Source of the DNA: Jatrophihabitans endophyticus
GTDB taxonomy: Bacteria; Actinomycetota; Actinomycetes; Mycobacteriales; Jatrophihabitantaceae
DNA: 64,000 bases
Assembly (NCBI RefSeq): GCF_900129455.1
Contig: NZ_FQVU01000002.1
Span: 744,001-808,000, forward strand
Reading direction: 5' to 3'
A program made the position numbers and the translations under genes. Positions within the stretch are counted from its first letter, which is position 1, and every line of letters starts with the position of its first letter. A model generated the notes under the pieces. It saw only the letters and a list, made by a program, of their open reading frames with translations. It made no database searches and was not told the DNA's origin. Shown piece after piece: positions 26,649 to 34,715 of this stretch.

Positions 26649-28094
26649 TCAGCCGCCGTCGAGCGGCAGCCACACCTCGGCGCGCAGGCCCGGGTGGCCG
26701 TCGGCGCGGTCGGTCAGCCGCACGCGGCCGCCGTGGTTGCGCACGATGTCACGCACGATCGGCAGCCCGAGCCCGGTGCCGCCGGTGTCGCGCGAACGGG
26801 ATTCCTGCACCCGGTAGAAGCGGTCGAAGACCCGCTCGCGCTCGCCGACGGGGATGCCGGGGCCGTCGTCCTGGACGCCGAGGCGCACGCCCGGCCGGCC
26901 ACTCCGCGCCGCCTCGACCAGGTCGACGTCGACGGCCGTGGCGGCGTAGCGCACCGCGTTGTTGACGAGATTGATGACGACGCGACGCAGCGCGTCGGGG
27001 TCGCCGTCGACCGCCGGCCCGGGGTGGTCCCCGGAGGGCACGGGGGTCGTCACGGTCACCGGCACCCGCGCCTGGCCGTAGCCGCCGACGACCGTCGTGA
27101 CCAGCTCGGCCAGGGGGACGGCTTCGCGCCGCAGGGTGCCGGTCTCGTCCAGGCGCGCCAGGGAGAGCAGGTCCTCCACCAGCCGGTCGAGGCGGTCCAC
27201 GTCGACCAGGACGTCGTCGACGAGCCCCGTCCAGTCGTCCTCCGGCCCGAGCCGCTGGCCCACCTCGAGCTGGACGCGCAACGAGGCGAGCGGCGAGCGG
27301 AGCTCGTGCGCGGCATCGCCGACGAAGGTGCGCTGCCGCGAGGTCGCCGAGTCGATGCGGTCGAGCATGGCGTTGAGCGTGACGGCGAGCCGGTGGATCT
27401 CGTCCTGGGCACGCGGCACCGGCAACCGCTGCTCGGCGAGCCCCGCGGCGGTGATGTCGGCCGCGCCGTGCCGCAGCGCCGCTACCGGACGCAGGGCCAG
27501 GGCGACGGAGGCGTACGTCGCCGCCGCCATCAGCAACACCGCGAGCGGGCCGCCGATGAGCGCGGCACGGGTGAGGATCCGCAGGCTGTCGTCCACCCGG
27601 TAGATGTCGGTGAGCACGACGACGGTGCGGCTGCCGACATTGCGCGCGACCGCGCGATACCGCGGTGCCGAGCTGCCCTCGTCCCCGGATGTGAACTCGA
27701 TGCGGTTGCCCCCGCGCACCTCGGCCAACTGGTCGGGCGTCAGCAGCGACACCGTGCGGTCGGTGCCCTGCGACGCCGCGAGCACCGAGTCGTTGCGGTC
27801 GAGCACCTGCACCGCGGCGATGCCGCCGGTCGTCGGCTGCACGACCTTGGGGACGTCTCCGGTACGGACCTGGCGCGCGATGTCGCGCGCCGTCTGCACG
27901 GCGTTCTGGTCGAGGACGCGGGTGAGCGCGTAGCGCTGCAGCACCAGCAGCAGGACGGCGCCGGTGATGACGGCGATCGAGAACAGGGCCGTCGCCAGCA
28001 GGGTCAGCCGCGCGCGAAGGGACTGGCGGGCCCACCACTCGCGCGGCAGCACGAGGCCGCGGCCGACCAGCCGCGCCGCCTCGCTCGAGTTCAT
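26649..28094 (-). CDS. Sensor histidine kinase (MprB/TcrY-like)
   Basis: 481 residues. Two membrane helices (one near residues 30-52, one near 160-180) flank an extracellular sensor region. A HAMP segment follows, then HisKA with the phospho-acceptor in DAAHELRSPLASL, and a HATPase domain with NLVNNAVRYA, DDGPGIP and GTGLGLPIV. It lies 31 bases after a response-regulator gene on the same strand, so the two form an operon. The signal is unknown. It resembles the MprB/TcrY group of actinobacterial kinases. Confidence 0.93.
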   Translation of the reverse strand: MNSSEAARLVGRGLVLPREWWARQSLRARLTLLATALFSIAVITGAVLLLVLQRYALTRVLDQNAVQTARDIARQVRTGDVPKVVQPTTGGIAAVQVLDRNDSVLAASQGTDRTVSLLTPDQLAEVRGGNRIEFTSGDEGSSAPRYRAVARNVGSRTVVVLTDIYRVDDSLRILTRAALIGGPLAVLLMAAATYASVALALRPVAALRHGAADITAAGLAEQRLPVPRAQDEIHRLAVTLNAMLDRIDSATSRQRTFVGDAAHELRSPLASLRVQLEVGQRLGPEDDWTGLVDDVLVDVDRLDRLVEDLLSLARLDETGTLRREAVPLAELVTTVVGGYGQARVPVTVTTPVPSGDHPGPAVDGDPDALRRVVINLVNNAVRYAATAVDVDLVEAARSGRPGVRLGVQDDGPGIPVGERERVFDRFYRVQESRSRDTGGTGLGLPIVRDIVRNHGGRVRLTDRADGHPGLRAEVWLPLDGG

Positions 28095-28125
28095 CGCCGG
28101 CTCGGGTGCTCGCGGGTCCGGGGCG

Positions 28126-28800
28126 TCACGCCTCGGCGGTGAGCCGGTACCCCGCTCCGCGCACCGTCTGCAGCGTCTGCCGGCCGAACGGCACGTCGAT
28201 CTTGCGGCGCAGGTAGCCGACGTACACCTCGACGACGTTGGCGTCGCCGTCGTAGTTGGCGTCCCAGACGTGGTGCAGGATGTCGGCCTTGCTCACGGCG
28301 TCGCCGGCGCGGCGCATCAGGAACTCGAGCAGCGAGAACTCACGGGGCGTGAGCTCTACGCCGGTCTCGCCCCGGTGGACGGTGTGCGCGGCGGGGTCGA
28401 GCACCAGGTCGCCGACGGTCAGCGACGCGGGCCGCGGCTGCACGCCGCGCCGCAGCAGGGCGCGGATCCGGGCGAGCAGGACGACGAAGGAGAACGGCTT
28501 GGTCAGGTAGTCGTCGGCGCCGAGGTCGAGCGCGTCGGCCTCGTCGTACTCGCCGTCCTTGGCCGTCAGCATCAGGATGGGCACCCAGTTCTCGGCCGCG
28601 CGCAGCTGCTCGATGATCCGGTAGCCCGAGAGCTCCGGCAGCATGATGTCGAGGATGACGGCGTCGTAGGTCGTCTCCTGGGCCAGGTGCAGCCCGTCGG
28701 GACCGGTGTGGGCGACGTCGACGGTGAACCCCTCCGCGCCGAGACCGCGCTGCAGGGCCGAGGCCAACCGGATCTCGTCCTCCACGATCAGCAAGCGCAC
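28126..28800 (-). CDS. OmpR/PhoB-type response regulator
   Basis: 224 residues from the GTG at 28800, chosen because GGGAGG lies just upstream and the protein then begins VRLLIVEDE, the usual receiver start; an upstream ATG would add about 16 unlikely residues. The phospho-acceptor Asp lies in AVILDIMLP, and the conserved Lys in LTKPF. The C-terminal winged helix (LTPREFSLLEFLMR ... VEVYVGYLRRKID) binds DNA. It precedes the histidine kinase in an operon and diverges from the LolA-like gene. Confidence 0.95.
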   Translation of the reverse strand: MRLLIVEDEIRLASALQRGLGAEGFTVDVAHTGPDGLHLAQETTYDAVILDIMLPELSGYRIIEQLRAAENWVPILMLTAKDGEYDEADALDLGADDYLTKPFSFVVLLARIRALLRRGVQPRPASLTVGDLVLDPAAHTVHRGETGVELTPREFSLLEFLMRRAGDAVSKADILHHVWDANYDGDANVVEVYVGYLRRKIDVPFGRQTLQTVRGAGYRLTAEA

Positions 28801-28951
28801 GCGCGGACCTCCCTCGTATCGGTCGACCTGTGGGTGTGCCGAGGGCACGTCAGCGGTCGGTGGACGCGGTTGTCAGACTGCCAGTGTGGACCTCGACAGC
28901 CACGGTCATACCTCAGCCCCACCACAGCGCCGTCTCTTCACCCTTGGCCCG

Positions 28952-30052
28952 GTGAACGTCCCTCCGGTCGTGCGGCGCCATCCGGCGCTGCGCTGGCTCG
29001 CCCCGCTCGCCGTCGTCGGCGTCGCCGGGCTCGCGGCCACCGGCGTCTTCCGGGCCCAGGCGACGTCCGAGTCGCTGCCGGCGACGTCGCCGAAGGCCAT
29101 CATCGCCGCGGTGCAGTCACCGGAGCACAGCGGCTTCTCCGGCACCGTCGTCTCCCGGCTGTCGCTCGGCCTGCCCGAGCTGCCCTCCTTCGGCGGGGAC
29201 GACGACGGCTCGTCGCTCGCCTCGCTGCTGACCGGCTCGCACACCCTGCGGGTCTGGTACGGCGGGGCCACCCAGCAGCGCATCGCGCTGCTCGGCGCCA
29301 CCGACGAGACCGACCTCTTCCGCTCCGGCCGCCAGCTGTGGGAGTGGTCGAGTGCCGACCGGGTCGCGATCCACACGCTGCTGCCGGCCCGTCCCGCCGG
29401 CGCCGAGCAGCTGCCCGACCCCGCCACCACCCTGACCCCGTCCGGCGTGGCGAGCGGTGTGCTGCACGACCTCGATCCCACGACGAAGGTGTCGGTCCGC
29501 TCGAACGCCCGCGTCGCCAACCGCGACGCCTACGAGCTGGTCCTCGTGCCCCGCACCGCCGCGACGCGGGTCGGCTCCGTGCACATCGCCGTCGACGGCA
29601 AGACGAAGGTGCCGCTGGGGGTGCGGGTCTACGCCCGCGGCTCGCGGACGCCCTCGATCGACGTCGCCTACACCAGCATCAGGTTCGAGCGGCCGTCGCG
29701 GACGTACTTCTCCTTCACCCCGCCCTCGGGCGCGACCGTGCGCCACGTCGAGCTGGACCGGCACGGCAACGTCGACGCGAGCGGGACGGATCGTGCCGCC
29801 CGGCCGAAGCGGCATCGGCTGCAGGTCACGGGCAGCGGCTGGACGAGCGTGTGGAGCGCGCAGGTCGGCCGGGCCAGGGCCGCGAAGCTCACGCACGGCA
29901 CGGCGCGTCAGCTCTCCACCCCGGTGTCGGGCAGTTGGGGTCGGGGCCGGCTGCTGAGCTCCGATCTGCTGAACGCGCTGGTCATCGACGACGGCCGGGT
30001 GTTCGCCGGCGCCGTCGAGCCGGACGCGCTCTTCGCGGCCGCCGCTAAGTAG
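28952..30052 (+). CDS. LolA/RseB-like secreted or membrane-anchored lipid-binding protein
   Basis: 366 residues if the GTG at 28952 is the start; GTG at 28886 is also possible, and neither has a clear ribosome-binding site. A hydrophobic anchor (LAPLAVVGVAGLAATGV) follows a short basic start. The body has the beta-rich half-barrel pattern of LolA/RseB-like (DUF2092-type) proteins: SGFSGTVVSRLSLG, LRVWYGG, SVHIAVDGKTKVPLGVRVYA and DVAYTSIRF. It is followed 14 bases later by an ABC exporter. This trio is common in actinobacteria and may act in envelope sensing or lipid handling. Confidence 0.78.
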   Translation: MNVPPVVRRHPALRWLAPLAVVGVAGLAATGVFRAQATSESLPATSPKAIIAAVQSPEHSGFSGTVVSRLSLGLPELPSFGGDDDGSSLASLLTGSHTLRVWYGGATQQRIALLGATDETDLFRSGRQLWEWSSADRVAIHTLLPARPAGAEQLPDPATTLTPSGVASGVLHDLDPTTKVSVRSNARVANRDAYELVLVPRTAATRVGSVHIAVDGKTKVPLGVRVYARGSRTPSIDVAYTSIRFERPSRTYFSFTPPSGATVRHVELDRHGNVDASGTDRAARPKRHRLQVTGSGWTSVWSAQVGRARAAKLTHGTARQLSTPVSGSWGRGRLLSSDLLNALVIDDGRVFAGAVEPDALFAAAAK

Positions 30053-30066
30053 CCCCGGGGCGGCAG

Positions 30067-31011
30067 ATGACGTCGACGATGACGTCGGCGATCGCGTCGA
30101 CCGGGCTGACGAAGCGCTTCGGCTCCGCCACCGTCGTCGACGGCCTCGACCTCGCCGTGCCGACCGGCTCGGTGTACGGCTTCCTCGGGCCCAACGGGTC
30201 GGGCAAGACGACCACGATCCGGATGCTGCTGGGGCTGGTGCTCCCGAGCTCGGGCACCCACCAGCTGCTGGGGCACGATTTCGCGAGTTCCGGCGCGATG
30301 TCCCTGGAACGCGTCGGGGCACTGGTCGAGGGGCCGGCGTTCCATCCGTACCTGTCCGGCCGCGCGAACCTGGCGCGGCTCGACGCCGCCGATCGGACCG
30401 CGAGCGCTCGCACCGCCACCGCGCGCATCGGCGAGGCCCTCGACCGGGTCGGGCTGGCCGCCGCGGCGCGCAAGCGCTACCGCGCCTACTCGCTCGGGAT
30501 GCGGCAACGGCTCGGTATCGCCGCGGCCCTGCTGCGCCCCCGGGACCTGCTCGTCCTCGACGAGCCCACGAACGGTCTCGATCCGCAGGGCACCCGCGAG
30601 GTCCGGGCGTTGATCGACGAGCTGTCCCGCGGCGGCACGACGGTCTTCCTGTCCTCCCATCTGCTGAGCGAGATCGAGCACCTGTGCACCGAGGTCGGGG
30701 TGATGAGCGTCGGTCGGCTGGTGTGGCAGGGCAGCATGGCCGAGCTGCGCGGCCGGCAGCGCCCCGTGGTGCGGGTCGACACCGGGCAACCCGAGGCCGC
30801 CGAGCGGGTGCTGGCCGAGCACGACGTCGGTGACCTGCGACGCTCGGACGGCGCGGTGCACGGCACCGCCGGCGCCGCGCTGCAGCCCGAGCGGCTGGTG
30901 GCGGCGCTGGTCGCCGCCGGCGTCGGCGTGCGCGGCTTCCGGGTCGAGGCGCCGAGCCTCGAGGAGCAGTTCGTCGGGTTGACGGGAGAGGGGTTCGATG
31001 TCTCCGGTTGA
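30067..31011 (+). CDS. ABC transporter ATP-binding protein
   Basis: 314 residues. Walker A GPNGSGKTTT, signature YSLGMRQRLG, Walker B LLVLDEPTNGLDP and the H-loop in FLSSHLLSE are all intact. The C-terminal extension of about 80 residues, rich in Val, Arg and Glu, is usual for DrrA/CcmA-like exporters. It overlaps the permease gene by 14 bases, and the two probably form a homodimeric export complex with the LolA-like protein upstream. Confidence 0.94.
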   Translation: MTSTMTSAIASTGLTKRFGSATVVDGLDLAVPTGSVYGFLGPNGSGKTTTIRMLLGLVLPSSGTHQLLGHDFASSGAMSLERVGALVEGPAFHPYLSGRANLARLDAADRTASARTATARIGEALDRVGLAAAARKRYRAYSLGMRQRLGIAAALLRPRDLLVLDEPTNGLDPQGTREVRALIDELSRGGTTVFLSSHLLSEIEHLCTEVGVMSVGRLVWQGSMAELRGRQRPVVRVDTGQPEAAERVLAEHDVGDLRRSDGAVHGTAGAALQPERLVAALVAAGVGVRGFRVEAPSLEEQFVGLTGEGFDVSG

Positions 31012-31825
31012 GCTGCGCGCCCCCGCCCGGTTCCTGCGTTCCGAGCTCGGCATGGTCTTCGGCCGCCGCCGCAACGCCGTCCTGCTCTCGGTGCTCGGCC
31101 TCGTGCCGGTGCTGATCTGCGTGTCGGTGCGGGCCAGCGGACGGTCCGGCCGGGGCAGCACGATCTTCGGCGGCATCACCGAGAACGGCCTGTTCGCCGC
31201 CCTGGCCGCCCTGCTCGTGGCCGGGCCGCTGTTCCTGCCGCTGGTCGTGGCGGTCGTCGCGGGTGACGCCGTCGCCGGCGAGGCGCACTCCGGGACGCTG
31301 CGTTACCTGCTGAGCGTGCCGGTCGGTCGGACCCGGCTGCTGGCGGTGAAGTTCGCCGCCGCCGCGGCATGGTGCGTCGCGTGCGTCGCGGTGGTCGCGG
31401 TGCTCGGCGTGCTCGCGGGACTCGTGCTGTTCCCCTCCGGGGAGCTGACCCTGCTCTCCGGCCGTGCCGTCTCCTACACCGACGGCCTCGGCCGGCTGGC
31501 GCTGGTGTCGGCGTACGTCGCGGCCTCGTTGCTGATGGTGGCGGCGCTCGGGCTGTTCGTGTCGACCATGACCGAGGTGCCGATCGCCGCCATCGCGGCC
31601 ACGCTCACCCTCACGATCGCGAGCCAGGTCGCCGACGCCGTCCCGCAGCTCGCCGTCATCCAGGGTTGGCTGCCGACCCACCGCTGGCTGCGGTGGGTCG
31701 ACCTGCTGCGCGACCCCGTCGCCACCGACGGGATGGCGGCCGGCCTGCTCGTGACGCTCGGCTACGTGGCGCTGTTCGTCTCGCTGGCCTGGGCGCGCTT
31801 CGGCGGCAAGGACGTCACCAGCTGA
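30998..31825 (+). CDS. ABC transporter permease (ABC-2 type)
   Basis: 275 residues, overlapping the ATPase gene. Six membrane helices are visible, and a cytosolic segment AGEAHSGTLRYLLSVPVGRTRLL has the coupling-helix pattern of ABC-2 permeases. It partners the preceding ATPase. The substrate is unknown; neighbouring LolA-like protein suggests a lipid or lipoprotein-related cargo. The gene ends close to a convergent AhpD-like gene. Confidence 0.92.
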   Translation: MSPVELRAPARFLRSELGMVFGRRRNAVLLSVLGLVPVLICVSVRASGRSGRGSTIFGGITENGLFAALAALLVAGPLFLPLVVAVVAGDAVAGEAHSGTLRYLLSVPVGRTRLLAVKFAAAAAWCVACVAVVAVLGVLAGLVLFPSGELTLLSGRAVSYTDGLGRLALVSAYVAASLLMVAALGLFVSTMTEVPIAAIAATLTLTIASQVADAVPQLAVIQGWLPTHRWLRWVDLLRDPVATDGMAAGLLVTLGYVALFVSLAWARFGGKDVTS

Positions 31826-31832
31826 GCGGTCG

Positions 31833-32417
31833 CTACCGGCCGCGGTCGAGGTGGTGGTACTCCTCGTTGGGACGCTGCCCGGTGGCCAGTGCCATCCGGT
31901 TGGTGAAGTTGTACATGCTGGCGATCTCGGCGACGTCCCAGATCTCGTGGTCGGTGAGGCCCACGTCGCGCAACCCGACGAGGTCGGCCTCGCTCATCTC
32001 GTGCGGACGGGCGGTGAGCTTCTCCGCGTACCCGCAGATGGCGGCGCGCCGCTCGTCGAGCCCGGCGTGCCGCCAGTTCGTCGCGACGTAGTCGGCGGTC
32101 AGCTCCGCCTCGGCCGTCCCACCCAGGGCGACCCGGAGCGCGTGCCCGTGGGACACGATGCAGTAGGTGCACCGGTTCCACGCGCTGACGACCACGGCGA
32201 TCATCTCGCGGTCGGCCGCGTCGAGCCCCGGTGTCGGCTCGTGCAGCAGCTTGTAGTGCCCGAACCAGGCGGAGAGGCGCTCCGGTCGGTAGCTGAAGGC
32301 GCGGAACACGTTCGGCACGAAGCCGACCTGTTCGCGAGCCTTCGCGAACAGGCCCCGCAGCCGTTCGGGGAGCTCCGCCTCGTCGGGGACCGGGAAGAAC
32401 CACGTCGCGCGCGCCAT
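31833..32417 (-). CDS. Carboxymuconolactone decarboxylase/AhpD-like peroxidase-related protein
   Basis: 194 residues from the ATG at 32417 (a GTG two codons upstream is an alternative). The central [10 protein letters not shown] carries the CxxC and distal His of AhpD-like alkylhydroperoxidases, and the flanking [12 protein letters not shown] and [12 protein letters not shown] match the peroxidase-related subgroup of about 190 residues. It probably reduces peroxides via a dithiol, although the physiological reductant is not visible. Convergent with the ABC permease, it diverges from the LOV phosphatase with a 58-base gap. Confidence 0.9.
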   Translation of the reverse strand: MARATWFFPVPDEAELPERLRGLFAKAREQVGFVPNVFRAFSYRPERLSAWFGHYKLLHEPTPGLDAADREMIAVVVSAWNRCTYCIVSHGHALRVALGGTAEAELTADYVATNWRHAGLDERRAAICGYAEKLTARPHEMSEADLVGLRDVGLTDHEIWDVAEIASMYNFTNRMALATGQRPNEEYHHLDRGR

Positions 32418-32475
32418 GCCCACGACGGTAGTGCTCGGCTCCCGGTGCCCGTGCCCTTCCCGATAGCATCACGCG

Positions 32476-34644
32476 GTGACCGAGCAGTCGACGGACGGTG
32501 GTGCGACGGGAGCGGACGCCGCCCTCGCGACGCTGCTGCCCCCTCTCGTCCACGAGGCGAGTGCCGCCGTGCTGGTGGTCGACCTGCAGCGGCGCGAGGT
32601 CACCTTCGCCAACGACCTGGCCCGGCAGCTGGCCCCCGAGCGCGACCTGCCGATCTCGGTGGACGACTGGTCGCAGGCCGCGGGGCTCGAGGACGTCACC
32701 GGCGGCCACCTGCCCGAGGGGCCGACCGAGTCGACCGTCAGCCCGGCGGAGTCCCTGCTGCGGGTGGCGCAGGGCGAGCCGGCGACCGGCGAGGCGATCA
32801 CCGCGATGCGGGCGACCGCCGCCACCGACGCCCGCGAGGTGCTCTGGGTGCTCGGCCTGCCCCTCGACGGCGCGCCCGCGGCGCTCGCGAACCTGGCGCT
32901 GGTCGTGTTCCTGCCCGCGCGCAACGCCCGGCTGGTCGCGGGCGTGCAGGAGTCCGCCGCCGACCTGCGCGACCGCGCCGTGCTCGCGACGCGGGTCTCG
33001 TTCACGATCACCGACCCGAACGAGCCCGACGACCCGCTCGTCTGGGTCAACCCGGCGTTCTCGCAGACCACCGGATACACCTTCGACGAGGCGGTCGGGC
33101 GCAACTGCCGCTTCCTGCAGGGCGAGGGCACCGATCGCGAGATCATCGACCAGATCCGCGACTGCCTGCGCGAGGAGCGTCCGCTCACCACGACGTTGCT
33201 GAACTACCGCAAGGACGGCACGCCCTTCTGGAACGAGCTGTCGATCTCGCCCGTGCGTGACAGCGACGGTGCGGTGACGCACTTCGTCGGCGTGCAGGCC
33301 GACGTCACCGGCCGCGTCGAGGCGCAGCAGTCGCGTGACGACGCGTTGTCGCAGGTCGCGCGCGCCGCCGACCGGCTCGCGCTGCTCGCGGACTTCACGT
33401 CGCGGATGGCGATGAGCCAGCAGCCCACGCACATCCTGCAGCTGCTGGCCGACGCGCTGGTCCCGCAGGTCGGCACCTGGTGCGCCCTCTACACCCTGGA
33501 CGACGCCGGGCACGTCTCGCGGCCGTACGTCATGCACGAGCGGGCCGACATCGACCCGGCGGTCGCCGACCTCGTCGAGTCGCTGACCGCGGTGGTGCCC
33601 GACCAGCTGCGCGGCAGCAGCCCCATCTGGCCGGTCCTGCGCGGCGAGGTCCGCGACGTGCTCATCCGCGACTACGAGGACACGCCGGCGTCGGAGACGG
33701 GGGCGGGCGACGACGAGCGCACCGCACTGCTGCGCCGGCTCGGTACCCGCAGCATCGTCGTGGTCCCCCTGCTCGCCCGCTCGGGGATCCTCGGCTGCGT
33801 CGCGCTCGTCGCCGACGAGTCGCGACCCCCGTTCGGCGAGACCGACCTCGCACTGGTCCAGGACCTCGCGGTGCGCGCCGGGCTGATGCTCGAGAACACC
33901 CAGCTCTACGCCCGCGAGCGCGCCGCCGCCGCGACGCTGCAGCGCAGTCTGCTGCCGCGACTGCCCCGACTCGACGGCGTCACCATCGCCGCCGAGTACA
34001 TCCCCGCCGCCGACGAGGCCGCGGTCGGCGGTGACTGGTACGACGTCTTCGCCCTGCGCGGCGGGGCGGGTGTCGGCGTCGTCGTCGGCGACGTCATGGG
34101 GCACAACTTCGACTCCGCCGCCCGGATGGGCAAGCTCTCCACCATCGTCCGCTCCTACGGCTGGCCGGGCAGCGAGCCGCAGACCGTGCTCACCGCGGTC
34201 GACGAGCTGCTCGAGGGCGGCGGCCTGGACTTCCTGGCCACTTGCGTCTACGCGACGCTCAGCCTCGACGAGCGCGGTGCGCAGCTGCGCTACTCCAGCG
34301 CGGGTCACCCACCGGCGATCGTGCGCGGTCCCGACGGCGTGGTGCACGTGCTCGACGCCGCCCGGGGACCCATGATCGGCGTCTCGCGGCTGCTCGCGGA
34401 CTCGACGCGTCCCGCCGACGCCGTCGTGTCCCTGGAGCGGGGCAGCACCCTCATCTGCTTCACCGACGGCCTCACCGACGCCTTCGGCCCGGAGCCGGAC
34501 ATGGACGAGGGGCTCGCCGAGCTGTGCCGGCTCGCCGCCGCCCTGCCACTGGACGCCTCGCCGCGCCAGCTCATCGAACGGCTGACCGCCGCGGCCGTGC
34601 GGCACTCCGACGACGTCGCCGTCGTCGCGATGCGCATCGACTGA
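32476..34644 (+). CDS. Blue-light LOV-GAF-PP2C (SpoIIE-type) phosphatase
   Basis: 722 residues from GTG. Residues 1-160 look like a divergent PAS. Residues about 165-285 are a LOV domain with the photoactive motif GRNCRFLQG, Cys211 being the flavin-adduct cysteine; the later NYRKDGTPFWNEL and VQADVT supply the flavin-contacting Asn and Gln positions. A GAF domain spans about 300-465, and a SpoIIE/RsbU-type PP2C phosphatase 490-722 (GGDWYDVF, VVGDVMGH, TDGLTDAF). Such proteins dephosphorylate anti-sigma-factor antagonists, switching on alternative sigma factors. No anti-sigma or antagonist gene is adjacent. Light control is inferred from the intact motif. Confidence 0.92.
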   Translation: MTEQSTDGGATGADAALATLLPPLVHEASAAVLVVDLQRREVTFANDLARQLAPERDLPISVDDWSQAAGLEDVTGGHLPEGPTESTVSPAESLLRVAQGEPATGEAITAMRATAATDAREVLWVLGLPLDGAPAALANLALVVFLPARNARLVAGVQESAADLRDRAVLATRVSFTITDPNEPDDPLVWVNPAFSQTTGYTFDEAVGRNCRFLQGEGTDREIIDQIRDCLREERPLTTTLLNYRKDGTPFWNELSISPVRDSDGAVTHFVGVQADVTGRVEAQQSRDDALSQVARAADRLALLADFTSRMAMSQQPTHILQLLADALVPQVGTWCALYTLDDAGHVSRPYVMHERADIDPAVADLVESLTAVVPDQLRGSSPIWPVLRGEVRDVLIRDYEDTPASETGAGDDERTALLRRLGTRSIVVVPLLARSGILGCVALVADESRPPFGETDLALVQDLAVRAGLMLENTQLYARERAAAATLQRSLLPRLPRLDGVTIAAEYIPAADEAAVGGDWYDVFALRGGAGVGVVVGDVMGHNFDSAARMGKLSTIVRSYGWPGSEPQTVLTAVDELLEGGGLDFLATCVYATLSLDERGAQLRYSSAGHPPAIVRGPDGVVHVLDAARGPMIGVSRLLADSTRPADAVVSLERGSTLICFTDGLTDAFGPEPDMDEGLAELCRLAAALPLDASPRQLIERLTAAAVRHSDDVAVVAMRID

Positions 34645-34647
34645 TCG

Positions 34648-34705
34648 CCTGCCCGTCGCCGTGGTCGCTGCGGCGCCCCGCGGAACGACCACCCGAGCGG
34701 GCAGG
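34648..34705. terminator. Hairpin between convergent genes
   Basis: Arms 34648-34667 and 34686-34705 are imperfect reverse complements (CCTGCCCG ... GTGGTCG with CGACCAC ... CGGGCAGG). The hairpin sits three bases after the phosphatase stop and ten before the convergent thioredoxin gene ends, so it can stop transcription from both sides. No T-run is present. Confidence 0.7.
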
Positions 34706-34715
34706 GCGGGTGGGG

